Shown: positions 1-6,943 of the stretch, one piece after another
How positions within the stretch are numbered: the stretch's first letter is position 1
How the letters are laid out: each line of letters starts with the position of its first letter
Source of the DNA: Nitrosopumilus oxyclinae
GTDB taxonomy: Archaea; Thermoproteota; Nitrososphaeria; Nitrososphaerales; Nitrosopumilaceae
Direction: 5' to 3'
NCBI RefSeq assembly: GCF_013407165.1
Contig: NZ_CP026994.1
Location: forward strand, 434,001 to 498,000
Length of the DNA stretch: 64,000 nucleotides
The notes under the pieces: generated by a model
The model's input: only the letters and a program-made list of their open reading frames with translations
What the model was told of the DNA's origin: nothing
Database searches by the model: none
Program-made: the position numbers and the translations under genes

Positions 1-102
1 TTATGCAGATGTACTGCATCTGAAAACAAACCAAATTGTGATGGCTCACATGCAAAATCTGGTTTCAAAGCAGAAGCATCAGAAATCAAAGTCTGTGATT
101 AA
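1..102 (+). CDS. CDGSH iron-sulfur domain protein, C-terminal part
   Basis: An open frame entering from the left edge ends in a TAA at 100-102. Its 33 residues carry the full CDGSH signature: Cys-x-Cys, a Thr/Ser stretch, then Pro-x-Cys-Asp-Gly-Ser-His. In this family three Cys and one His bind a [2Fe-2S] cluster used in redox or cluster-transfer roles. The N-terminus lies outside the window, so neither the start nor the number of CDGSH motifs can be judged. The longer open frame at 38-232 on the same strand is an overlapping shadow. Confidence 0.85.
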   Translation, partial: LCRCTASENKPNCDGSHAKSGFKAEASEIKVCD

Positions 103-185
103 GTTTACAAGACCTTTTTTCTTATTTTCCGACTATCTACGTTCGTTTTTATCCTTAATTTGGGTACTTTTATTGATTAAATTAG

Positions 186-341
186 ATGGTGAAAAAGGAA
201 ATCACAAAAGAAAAATTTTGTATGAGCTGTAAATCAAAAAATAATCTACAAGCTAGCATTAATCTCCTCAGCGATCCCGCCTATCTTTGCAGTAAATGTA
301 TTTCAGATTATGATACCTGGAAAAAGAAAAAAAGACTCTAG
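186..341 (+). CDS. 51-aa zinc-ribbon-like protein
   Basis: ATG start, TAG stop, 51 codons. Two Cys-x2-Cys knuckles (around residues 12-15 and 35-38) are separated by about 19 residues, followed by a Lys-rich tail. This spacing fits a single structural zinc site. Function is unknown. It lies in a run of similar mini zinc proteins at 186-4091. The evidence is the paired Cys knuckles and the intact frame; no family can be named. Confidence 0.6.
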   Translation: MVKKEITKEKFCMSCKSKNNLQASINLLSDPAYLCSKCISDYDTWKKKKRL

Positions 342-414
342 AGATGTAACACAAAATGCATTATCGAGCTGTAACAAAGATCATTCTTAATTCTTAGTTT
401 GTTTTGAATGTATT

Positions 415-525
415 ATGGCTTTTACTAGATGTGGCAAATGTGGGGAACTAAGATTTGATGGAAAAATTAATCTTTGTGCAAATTGTGGTCATAGAATCAC
501 AAAGACTGCTAAGACATTTGAGTGA
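415..525 (+). CDS. 36-aa mini zinc-ribbon protein
   Basis: ATG start and TGA stop give 36 residues. Cys-x2-Cys near residues 6-9 and again near 21-24 form a minimal zinc ribbon (CGKCG and CANCG type knuckles). Very short zinc ribbons like this are common in archaea and often hypothetical. No partner or function can be assigned. It could also be a degraded remnant of a larger ribbon protein, but the frame is intact. Confidence 0.55.
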   Translation: MAFTRCGKCGELRFDGKINLCANCGHRITKTAKTFE

Positions 526-536
526 AATTAGAGATC

Positions 537-764
537 TTAAACTTTTTCCTTGCAATCTTTCTTGTGTTTTCTTAGATCATCCGTAGTGTGAAATTCAGAA
601 CCACATGCTCTGCATTTTTCCTTTTTCTTGTTATGTGCAATCTCTTTATGTTTTTTCAGTCTTTCAGGATACTTGAACCGTGATCCACATTTATCACATT
701 TTAGTTTCCTTACACTTTCATCAAATACCATACTATGCTTGATATCTTCTAGTACTAAAACCAA
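537..764 (-). CDS. two-finger C2H2-type zinc finger protein
   Basis: This 75-residue protein has two consecutive classical fingers. The first is Cys-x2-Cys-x12-His-x4-His (residues about 23-44). The second is Cys-x2-Cys-x12-His-x3-Cys, whose last ligand is Cys. Both have the hydrophobic Phe and Leu spacing of DNA- or RNA-binding C2H2 fingers. Such proteins are much rarer in archaea than in eukaryotes, and this one is probably a small nucleic-acid-binding regulator. Translation may instead begin at the internal Met (residue 12, position 731), which leaves both fingers intact. Confidence 0.75.
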   Translation of the reverse strand: MVLVLEDIKHSMVFDESVRKLKCDKCGSRFKYPERLKKHKEIAHNKKKEKCRACGSEFHTTDDLRKHKKDCKEKV

Positions 765-828
765 TTCTAACCTATGTACTAGTTAAATTCTGAAAAAATC
801 ATTAAAGTCATGATGATTCTATCTTGCT

Positions 829-1281
829 ATGGATAGTGTTGTAGTTAGACCATCATCTGGAAAAGATATCCCGATGATCCTTGGATTGTTGTATGAACTA
901 GGGCGTCCAAAACCCCAAAAAGACTCTGAGGTTGAAACATTTCGTAAACTAGTTACAAAATATGTGAAAGATTCAGACAAAACAATCCTTGTTGCCGAAC
1001 TTGATAGTGTGAGAATTATTGGTATGGTAAGTGTAGTGTATTTGTCAAGATTAAATCAATCAACATTGGAGATGTATATTCCAGAGTTAATTGTTCTTGA
1101 AAAATATCAAAATAATGGAACAGGCAAAAAACTAATCAATTATTGCATTACCCTTACAAAAGAGAAAAAATGTCATAGAATTAGATTGGAATCTGGAAAT
1201 CAACGCAAGGAATCTCATAAATTCTATGAACATTTAGGGTTTGAGCAATCTGCTCGTTCATTTACATTAAATCTAGATTAA
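829..1281 (+). CDS. GNAT-family N-acetyltransferase
   Basis: A 150-residue protein of typical single-domain GNAT length. Motif A, the acetyl-CoA pyrophosphate loop, is visible as Gln-Asn-Asn-Gly-Thr-Gly near residues 94-99 after a beta strand. Motif B follows, with a Phe-Tyr-x2-Leu-Gly-Phe stretch (residues about 132-138) close to the C-terminus. It would transfer an acetyl group from acetyl-CoA to an amine on a protein or small molecule; the substrate cannot be read from sequence. It stands alone, with no operon partner. Confidence 0.85.
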   Translation: MDSVVVRPSSGKDIPMILGLLYELGRPKPQKDSEVETFRKLVTKYVKDSDKTILVAELDSVRIIGMVSVVYLSRLNQSTLEMYIPELIVLEKYQNNGTGKKLINYCITLTKEKKCHRIRLESGNQRKESHKFYEHLGFEQSARSFTLNLD

Positions 1282-1330
1282 TTCAAAAATAGTACAAGCC
1301 GCAGCAAGTCTGATTTAATTACATGCAAAG

Positions 1331-1338
1331 CTATAAAG
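1331..1338 (+). promoter_or_regulatory. TATA box for the PEFG-CTERM gene
   Basis: A CTATAAAG box is centred about 27 bp upstream of the ATG at 1362. This is the archaeal TATA-to-transcription-start distance, so the mRNA would be leaderless and start at or near 1362. That argues against the in-frame ATGs at 1323 and 1353. Confidence 0.55.
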
Positions 1339-1361
1339 ACAAATTGAGATTGATGAATGTG

Positions 1362-2468
1362 ATGAAAAGTAAGTTAATTTTATTTTCAATAATTGTTCTA
1401 AGTTTAGTATCCTTTGGTATTGCTTCAGTAGGTATGTCAGATAATGCATTTGCTCAAACTGGAGTGAATGTAGGTGTTGAGACTGAAACCGAAGTAAAGA
1501 TTGGTGAAAAATCCGACGATGGTGAATCAAATGTATCCGTAGAGGGAAAAACAGAAACATCAGTAGAGGCAAAGGCCCAAACATCTTCAGAGACAAAGGC
1601 TGAAGAAAAATCATCAGAGGAAACATCTGAGACTAGTGCAAAGGCTGAATCTCAAGTACAGTTGGCAATCAAATCATCTTATCCTAAAGTTAAAGCCAGT
1701 TCTGAAAATTCATTTGCAGTTCAATCAAAACAAAAGTTGTATCAACCAGGTGAGATGATAAGAGTTGAAGGTTCTTTATTTTCTGGTTTAATGACACAAC
1801 TTGGCGCTTCTAACACAGTAAATGTCCAAATATTTGACAACAAAGGAATGATGGTTAAAGAAAGCACTGTCCAAATGAAAAGTGGTGGGGGCTTTGATGC
1901 TGAAGTATTGTTACCATCAAACTCTGTTAACGGTGAATACACAATAAAATCAAAAATTATTTCAGACTCTTCAGTACTTGGAACTCTTAGTGCAGAAACT
2001 AGAGCAAACTTGGAGACTAGTACAAAGGTAATAGTATCTACTCCTTCATCTGTAAAAATTAAAGTTGAAGGTCATGATGATTTTGAGGTTAAGGTTGCAA
2101 GTAATTCCAAAGTAACTGAAGTGAAATTCAAAGAACCTGAAAAGAAAGTCTCCTTTATGGTAGAGGGGGAATCTGGAACTAAAGGAGTTACTCAAATCAG
2201 TATTCCAAAGGCATTGCTCAGTGGACAAATGTCAGTAATGATAGATGGCAAAATAATGGCTGATGAGGATGTGATTGTTACAGCAAATACTGAAACCACT
2301 ACAAAGTTGGAATTAAACTACCATCACAGCATACACCAAATTGATGTTGTAGGAACTAATGCAGTTCCTGAATTTGGCTCAGTGGCATTAATCGTAATGG
2401 TTGTAGCCATAAGTGGAATAATACTTGTCTCTTCAAAGTATTCTAGACTTGGAATCAGAACAATCTGA
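1362..2468 (+). CDS. secreted PEFG-CTERM surface protein
   Basis: A Sec signal peptide (MKSKLILFS start, cleavage after a small-residue motif near residue 30) leads into a low-complexity Thr/Ser/Glu/Lys-rich region. A beta-rich body follows, resembling an extracellular Ig-like or macroglobulin-type domain. The C-terminus has the sorting signal Pro-Glu-Phe-Gly, a hydrophobic helix and a basic tail. PEFG-CTERM is the known thaumarchaeal archaeosortase signal; the protein would be cleaved and anchored to lipid at the cell surface. The start at 1362 is chosen because a TATA box at 1331-1338 places transcription there and the n-region begins with Met-Lys. No archaeosortase is in this window. Confidence 0.85.
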   Translation: MKSKLILFSIIVLSLVSFGIASVGMSDNAFAQTGVNVGVETETEVKIGEKSDDGESNVSVEGKTETSVEAKAQTSSETKAEEKSSEETSETSAKAESQVQLAIKSSYPKVKASSENSFAVQSKQKLYQPGEMIRVEGSLFSGLMTQLGASNTVNVQIFDNKGMMVKESTVQMKSGGGFDAEVLLPSNSVNGEYTIKSKIISDSSVLGTLSAETRANLETSTKVIVSTPSSVKIKVEGHDDFEVKVASNSKVTEVKFKEPEKKVSFMVEGESGTKGVTQISIPKALLSGQMSVMIDGKIMADEDVIVTANTETTTKLELNYHHSIHQIDVVGTNAVPEFGSVALIVMVVAISGIILVSSKYSRLGIRTI

Positions 2469-2509
2469 TTCTTTATTGATGAATAATCTCGCCAAAATCC
2501 GAAAAACTG

Positions 2510-2517
2510 TTTATATG
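2510..2517 (+). promoter_or_regulatory. TATA box for superoxide dismutase gene
   Basis: TTTATATG is centred 26-27 bp upstream of the sod ATG at 2540, predicting a leaderless transcript starting at the start codon. Confidence 0.6.
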
Positions 2518-2539
2518 ATGAAAATCACATTAAACCATA

Positions 2540-3193
2540 ATGGGCGATTTTCTATTACCTGATTTACCATATGCATATGATGCACTAGAGCCACATATCG
2601 ATGCGCAAACAATGGAGATACATCACTCAAAACACCATCAAGCATACACAAACGGATTAAATGATGCATGGGATGAGATGTCAAAAGAAAATCAAGACAA
2701 AGGATTACTAATTATATTATCGGATTTGGATCAACTAAAACCCGAAGTCAGAGGGCGAATCAATTTCCATGGTGGAGGTTACAATAACCATGAATTGTTT
2801 TGGAAGAGCATGAAACCTGGTGGCGGTGGAGAACCAGGTGGGAAATTAAAAGAAGCAATAGATAAGGAATTTGGAAGTTTTGAGAAGTTTAAAGAAAAAT
2901 TCTCAGCTGAGACTGCAGTAATACAAGGCAGTGGTTGGGGATGGCTGATATTTAATCCAGTTACAAAAAAAATTCAATTCAAAACAACTGCAAATCAAGA
3001 CAGTCCAATCACTGAAGAACTCGTACCACTATTAGGATTGGATGTTTGGGAGCATGCATACTATCTAAAATATGAAAACAAGAGACCAGCTTACATTGAA
3101 GCTTGGTGGAATGTAATTAATTGGGAAGAGGTCGAACTACGATTTACAAGAGCAGAAAATACTGCAAAGGCATTGTTTACAAAATATCGTTGA
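2540..3193 (+). CDS. sod: superoxide dismutase (Fe/Mn family)
   Basis: Dismutes superoxide to oxygen and hydrogen peroxide in the cytoplasm. The 217-residue length is normal. Metal ligands are visible: His28 in the EIHHSKHH motif, the His of NNHELFW, and the Asp and His of DVWEHAYY. The aromatic substrate funnel (GSGWGWL) is also present. The segment TANQDSP resembles the Mn-type Gln-containing active-site loop, so Mn or cambialistic use is more likely than strict Fe, but sequence alone does not settle this. A TATA box 27 bp upstream supports the start. An aerobic ammonia oxidizer would be expected to need it. Confidence 0.96.
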   Translation: MGDFLLPDLPYAYDALEPHIDAQTMEIHHSKHHQAYTNGLNDAWDEMSKENQDKGLLIILSDLDQLKPEVRGRINFHGGGYNNHELFWKSMKPGGGGEPGGKLKEAIDKEFGSFEKFKEKFSAETAVIQGSGWGWLIFNPVTKKIQFKTTANQDSPITEELVPLLGLDVWEHAYYLKYENKRPAYIEAWWNVINWEEVELRFTRAENTAKALFTKYR

Positions 3194-3213
3194 GCCTAGA
3201 GTAACACATAAAC

Positions 3214-3222
3214 TTTAAATTT
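3214..3222 (+). promoter_or_regulatory. TATA box with no downstream coding frame
   Basis: TTTAAATTT lies in the gap after sod. No open frame of useful length follows, but a foldable segment begins about 26 bp downstream (3244-3292). This is the main reason for proposing a non-coding transcript there. Confidence 0.4.
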
Positions 3223-3243
3223 TGGAACTCTTATCCCCATTTT

Positions 3244-3292
3244 GCCGTTACAAGGTTTGTAGGCAAAACCTAGTTGGCTAAAACCCACACGG
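3244..3292 (+). ncRNA. candidate structured small RNA
   Basis: The segment is more GC-rich than the flanks and can fold into a closed three-way form. CCGT (3245-3248) pairs with ACGG (3289-3292), enclosing a hairpin AGGTTT/AAACCT with a 7-nt loop and a second hairpin GTTGG/CCCAC with one mismatch. A TATA box at 3214-3222 sits at the right distance to start transcription at about 3244. It has no tRNA T-arm and no coding frame. The RNA class is unknown; the call rests on the promoter-plus-fold coincidence. Nothing else is seen in 3293-3356. Confidence 0.35.
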
Positions 3293-3356
3293 AAAGAAAA
3301 ACCTTCTATTACAATTAATATTTTAAATTAAAATTATTTAGATTTGTAAAACAAAT

Positions 3357-3385
3357 AAAAAAATGACAGAAGATGTCTTCTGTCA
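3357..3385 (-). terminator. hairpin plus T-tract terminator
   Basis: Read on the minus strand, a perfect 10-bp inverted repeat (3364-3385, TGACAGAAGA arm, 2-nt loop) is followed at once by seven T residues. It starts about 20 nt after the stop of the small membrane protein at 3405-3545, so it fits as its terminator. T-tracts are the usual archaeal termination signal; the strong hairpin is an unusual addition. Confidence 0.6.
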
Positions 3386-3404
3386 CGTTGAGGTGCTATT
3401 GAAA

Positions 3405-3545
3405 TTAAATATTGGTAGCAATAAAGGCACCAATACCCATTCCCATTACAACACCTAAGCCCATACAGAACAGATCAAATTTTACGACCTTTCTAAATGG
3501 TGCATGGACCATTTTATCTAGTGTGCTGGTTTTGTGAGTTTGCAT
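3405..3545 (-). CDS. 46-aa single-span membrane protein
   Basis: ATG start preceded by a Shine-Dalgarno-like GAGGTG about 6 nt upstream on the minus strand; TAA stop; 46 residues. The N-terminal half is polar and basic (His, Lys, Arg). The C-terminal half is one hydrophobic helix rich in Gly and Met, with glycine-zipper spacing (GLGVVMGMGIGAF). This topology suggests a small subunit packing against another membrane protein. Function is unknown. A strong terminator follows, which supports a real single-gene transcript. Confidence 0.6.
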   Translation of the reverse strand: MQTHKTSTLDKMVHAPFRKVVKFDLFCMGLGVVMGMGIGAFIATNI

Positions 3546-3676
3546 ATCTTTCACCTCGGGCAACCCATAACACGGCAAAATAATTAAACAAATGGCAAGT
3601 TGATTTAATTCTAAATGAAATCAACTATCATTTTCCTTAATTAGAAAAACAATCTTTAGATTATCAGAAAATTAAA

Positions 3677-3865
3677 ATGAATATCTACGATACAAAATCT
3701 ATCTACTGCAAGGATTGTGGAAAATCCATAGGTGAAATAGAATATGATGCAAAGGTAATCTTACCTGAATGTGGACAGTGTGCAAATCCTATGCCTGAAG
3801 GCGATAACATACTGTATACAGTAAATGCGATCAAAAATCAATCAAAACCTGTAATCACTATATGA
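3677..3865 (+). CDS. 62-aa zinc-ribbon protein
   Basis: ATG start; Cys-x2-Cys at residues about 11-14 and a second Cys-x2-Cys at about 32-35, separated by a short acidic hairpin-like segment, then a hydrophobic tail. The arrangement is that of a rubredoxin-like or zinc-ribbon fold. It is followed 20 bp later by another Cys-rich small protein, and the two may be co-transcribed. Function unknown. Confidence 0.6.
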   Translation: MNIYDTKSIYCKDCGKSIGEIEYDAKVILPECGQCANPMPEGDNILYTVNAIKNQSKPVITI

Positions 3866-3884
3866 TAATTGGAATTGAGAAATT

Positions 3885-4091
3885 ATGGGATTAGGTAACT
3901 GTAAAAATCAATGTATAGTGTTTGAAAAATCATCCAAACAAGAAGCATTCACTACTGGTGGATGTTTTTGCCAAAATTGTAATTACTATTACCAGGAAAA
4001 ATTTCCAAGATGTCCGTGTTGTAACAGTAGAGTTCGTTATACAACTCGTTCAAACAAACATCGATCAGAGTCTAATGTACAACGCATTTGA
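3885..4091 (+). CDS. 68-aa cysteine-rich zinc-binding protein
   Basis: The protein has Cys at residues about 6, 10, 27, 29, 32, 43, 45 and 46, giving at least one clear zinc ribbon (CFCQNC with CPCC) and a further N-terminal pair. The tail is Arg/Lys/Ser-rich. It lies directly downstream of the 62-aa ribbon protein on the same strand. An overlapping frame at 3922-4116 lacks this Cys pattern and is taken as a shadow. No function can be assigned; zinc or nucleic acid binding is likely. Confidence 0.6.
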   Translation: MGLGNCKNQCIVFEKSSKQEAFTTGGCFCQNCNYYYQEKFPRCPCCNSRVRYTTRSNKHRSESNVQRI

Positions 4092-4139
4092 TAATTATTT
4101 TTTTGATAGTTTGTAAAATTCGTAGTAAAATTATTTGAG

Positions 4140-4150
4140 TTTATATAAAA
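4140..4150 (+). promoter_or_regulatory. TATA box for the basic H1-like gene
   Basis: TTTATATAAAA is a near-consensus archaeal TATA box. It lies about 55 bp before the ATG at 4199 and predicts a 5' leader of about 27-30 nt, unlike the many leaderless genes here. Confidence 0.6.
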
Positions 4151-4198
4151 AAATTCTGACGTGCATGTTATTTACTTCATGTTTTATCGTGATCACTC

Positions 4199-4507
4199 AT
4201 GGCAACAAAAAAACGTGCAGCTAAACGAAAACCTGTAAGGAAAATAAAGAGAGCTGTAAGAAAAACTGCTAGTAAAGCAAAGAGAACTGTCACAAAAGCA
4301 AGAAAAACTGTAAGAAAATCAAAAGGTACAGTTAGCAAGGCAAAGAGACGAGCAACACTAGTAGCAAACAAAAGAAAAAGAGAACTTCTACAAGCAAACA
4401 ACAAGATCAAAGCTGTAAAGAAGGCTCTAAAAACTGCAGAAAAATCTGCTAAAACAAAGAAAACAAACTATCAAAAAGCATTGAAAAGAGCATCGACAAC
4501 TCAATAG
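4199..4507 (+). CDS. Lys/Arg/Ala-rich histone-H1-like protein
   Basis: A 102-residue protein made almost entirely of Lys, Arg, Ala, Thr and Val, with imperfect KKxxxKAKRT-like repeats in the first 60 residues and a Lys/Ala helix after that. This composition resembles eukaryotic H1 tails and bacterial AlgP/HctB-type DNA-coating proteins. It probably binds DNA or RNA non-specifically and may help compact the chromosome. It has a strong TATA box. Compare the larger Lys-rich protein at 43958-45103. Low complexity makes any finer assignment unsafe. Confidence 0.7.
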   Translation: MATKKRAAKRKPVRKIKRAVRKTASKAKRTVTKARKTVRKSKGTVSKAKRRATLVANKRKRELLQANNKIKAVKKALKTAEKSAKTKKTNYQKALKRASTTQ

Positions 4508-4537
4508 TTGTTAGTTTGAATTCTAATTTTTTTATTC

Positions 4538-6808
4538 TTATTTATTTATGGTATTGACTGCCCAGCCATATTGTATGAGTTTTTGAGCAGTAGGTGGTTT
4601 TACACATGCAGGTTCCAGTGACGTGTTTTTGAAAATTAAATCCAATCCCTCTTTGCATGTGACATCACTTGGATGAATTCCTAAAGTAAATTGTTTTAGA
4701 GGTGCAAGCGGATTGATTTCTTTTTCTATGTTATTTTCTAATGGAGTAATTCGCAAAATTCTATCATCATTGTATGCTGGATCTCCTCTGCCGTCTTGAT
4801 TGCTAGTTAGAATGTACAAGTGACCATCAGGACCCATGTTGGCATTACGTAGTCTTCCGTATTCTCCTGCAAGTATTGCCTCACTTCCAACCACTAGATT
4901 GTTTTCCAAATCCAAATCAAGCATTCTTAAATGATTTCCACGTAGTGTTGCAACAAAGTATTTTCCATACCAGTCAGAAATTTTATCTGAATCATAAAAA
5001 CTGGCACCAGATGGTGCCCATGTATCATCGCCTGTATGTATAATTGGATTCTCTAATCCTTCACTTGTTTCATCGCCTATAATTTCTGGCCATCCATAGT
5101 TTTTACCAGAAAATATTACGTTGATTTCATCATGTGCACGTCCTCGTTCACCTGAAGGACCATGCTCGCTTGCAACTAGAATTCCGCTATCTGGATGCCA
5201 ATCAATTCCCTGTGGGTTTCTGTGTCCATATGAAAAAATGGCAGAGTCTGTAAATGGATTGTCTTTAGGTATTGTTCCATCTGAATTTATTCTTAGAATT
5301 TTCCCTGCAAGTGAATTCAAATCTTGTGCTAGATTGTAGCTTGAAGCATCTCCAGTTGTAATGTAGAGTTTTTGGTCTGGTCCAAACTTTATTCTTCCAC
5401 CATCATGCCAATTACTTCCTGGAATTCTATCAAGTAATATGGTTTCATCAGATAATGTGTTTTCAGATTCTGTATAGCGAACTACTCTATTGAAAATGTC
5501 AAGAAAATCATTATAGCTATAATACAAATACAGATAATGGTTTTCCTCAAAATCCGGATCCAAGGCTAATCCAAGCAATCCCCCTTCTGTTCCAGACACT
5601 TTAAGTGAAATAATTGGTTCTGAAATAACTCCGTTTTCAATTACTCTTAGATTGCCAACTCTTTCTGTAAAGAAAATTCTTCCATCTGTTGCAAAATCAA
5701 TCTCCCATGGTATCTTCAAGTTATCTGCAATTGTTTCTACTTTGATGTTTGATTCTGGAAATTCTTGTGTGTCTATAATTGGAATGATACTTTTCTTTTC
5801 ATCATTTGATAAATTAGATGTTGTAACTGAATTAAAATTATCTTGTATTTGGTTTGTATTTTGTATAACTGATACTGCTTGATTCCCATAATACATTGAA
5901 TATAGTTTGTTTGTTTTTTCATTAATTACAATTTCAAATGGAGCATTTACTGGAATTGTTTTTACAATAGAATTGGTTTCCCCATCTATCACTGAAATGT
6001 TATTTGAAGCATGATTTGTAACATATATTAGATTAGCATCATGTTGTATTGCAATCCTTCTTGGTATTTCTCCAACTGGAATTGATTTTATCACTGTATT
6101 TTCTACACCGTCAATTACTGAAACAGTGTTTGTCTCTTGGTTTGTAACATAAATTATATTTGTAATTTCATTTACTGCAACACCGCGTGGACTTGATTCG
6201 ACTTGGATTACATCAATTAGATTATTTTTCTCATCAAAGACATGAACTGTATCATCTGTTTCACTTGTGACATACACATTTCCCGTTTTTTCATTAACTG
6301 CAATACCGCATGGCTTGTTTACATTTAATTTAGAAATTATTTCATTTGTAATTCCATCAATTACAAAAACTGAATTGGTCCTATCACTTGTAATGTAAAT
6401 TAAATTATTTTCTGAATTGACTGCAATATCATATGGACTGTTCATTTGAATGGTTTTTTCTACCTCTTTTGTGCCTGCATTTATGACTTTGACGACATTT
6501 GCAAATTCCCCTCCAACATAGATCAAATCAGTTCCAGGATTGTACCCCACACCAAAGGGGGTTTTTGTAGTATTGATGTATCCTGATATTTTCTCAGTAT
6601 TTCCATCAATTTCAACTAGTTTTCCTGCAAAAAAATCTGTAACATAAATGACATTTGCATTTTCATTTACAACTGCTGAAGCTGGCTTTCCAGAAAAATT
6701 TACAGTGTTAACATCGTAGAACAATTCTGAATATGCAGAATTTGTTTGTGAAAATAAAATTATTAGTGATGCAAATAATATTGTAATAACATAATTTGAC
6801 TTTATCAC
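4538..6808 (-). CDS. exported YVTN propeller / PQQ sugar dehydrogenase-like protein
   Basis: This 756-residue protein has three parts. After a signal peptide (about residues 1-27) comes a YVTN-type beta-propeller (about 35-320) with repeats of the NVIYVTN/SVIDG form. Next is a glucose/sorbosone dehydrogenase-like propeller (about 350-690) with HDGGRIKFGPD and GHRNPQG motifs typical of PQQ-dependent soluble aldose dehydrogenases. A C-terminal tail of about 50 residues has two Cys (DVTCKEG, PACVKPPTAQKL), a module I recognise from other thaumarchaeal exported proteins. The start is GTG at 6808, about 27 bp from a TTTAAG box at 6832-6837. Substrate and PQQ use are unproven. Confidence 0.82.
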   Translation of the reverse strand: MIKSNYVITILFASLIILFSQTNSAYSELFYDVNTVNFSGKPASAVVNENANVIYVTDFFAGKLVEIDGNTEKISGYINTTKTPFGVGYNPGTDLIYVGGEFANVVKVINAGTKEVEKTIQMNSPYDIAVNSENNLIYITSDRTNSVFVIDGITNEIISKLNVNKPCGIAVNEKTGNVYVTSETDDTVHVFDEKNNLIDVIQVESSPRGVAVNEITNIIYVTNQETNTVSVIDGVENTVIKSIPVGEIPRRIAIQHDANLIYVTNHASNNISVIDGETNSIVKTIPVNAPFEIVINEKTNKLYSMYYGNQAVSVIQNTNQIQDNFNSVTTSNLSNDEKKSIIPIIDTQEFPESNIKVETIADNLKIPWEIDFATDGRIFFTERVGNLRVIENGVISEPIISLKVSGTEGGLLGLALDPDFEENHYLYLYYSYNDFLDIFNRVVRYTESENTLSDETILLDRIPGSNWHDGGRIKFGPDQKLYITTGDASSYNLAQDLNSLAGKILRINSDGTIPKDNPFTDSAIFSYGHRNPQGIDWHPDSGILVASEHGPSGERGRAHDEINVIFSGKNYGWPEIIGDETSEGLENPIIHTGDDTWAPSGASFYDSDKISDWYGKYFVATLRGNHLRMLDLDLENNLVVGSEAILAGEYGRLRNANMGPDGHLYILTSNQDGRGDPAYNDDRILRITPLENNIEKEINPLAPLKQFTLGIHPSDVTCKEGLDLIFKNTSLEPACVKPPTAQKLIQYGWAVNTINK

Positions 6809-6916
6809 AATTTGTAAATGCTAATTGATTGTTTAAGTATAATTATTTTTTACTACGATCAAAATGTCTATTCTATACAGTTTAACTTGTTAGCACTATG
6901 AAATCTATAGCTAAAG

Positions 6917-6924
6917 CATATATA
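6917..6924 (+). promoter_or_regulatory. TATA box for giant surface protein
   Basis: CATATATA is centred about 26 bp before the ATG at 6944. It supports that start over the upstream in-frame TTG at 6935 and predicts a leaderless transcript. Confidence 0.6.
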
Positions 6925-6943
6925 GAAAAATGAATTGCAGACA

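Noticed and set aside
1315-1626. Minus-strand frame of 103 residues
   Set aside because: It is antisense to the PEFG-CTERM gene and reads as Leu/Phe/His-rich shadow sequence.
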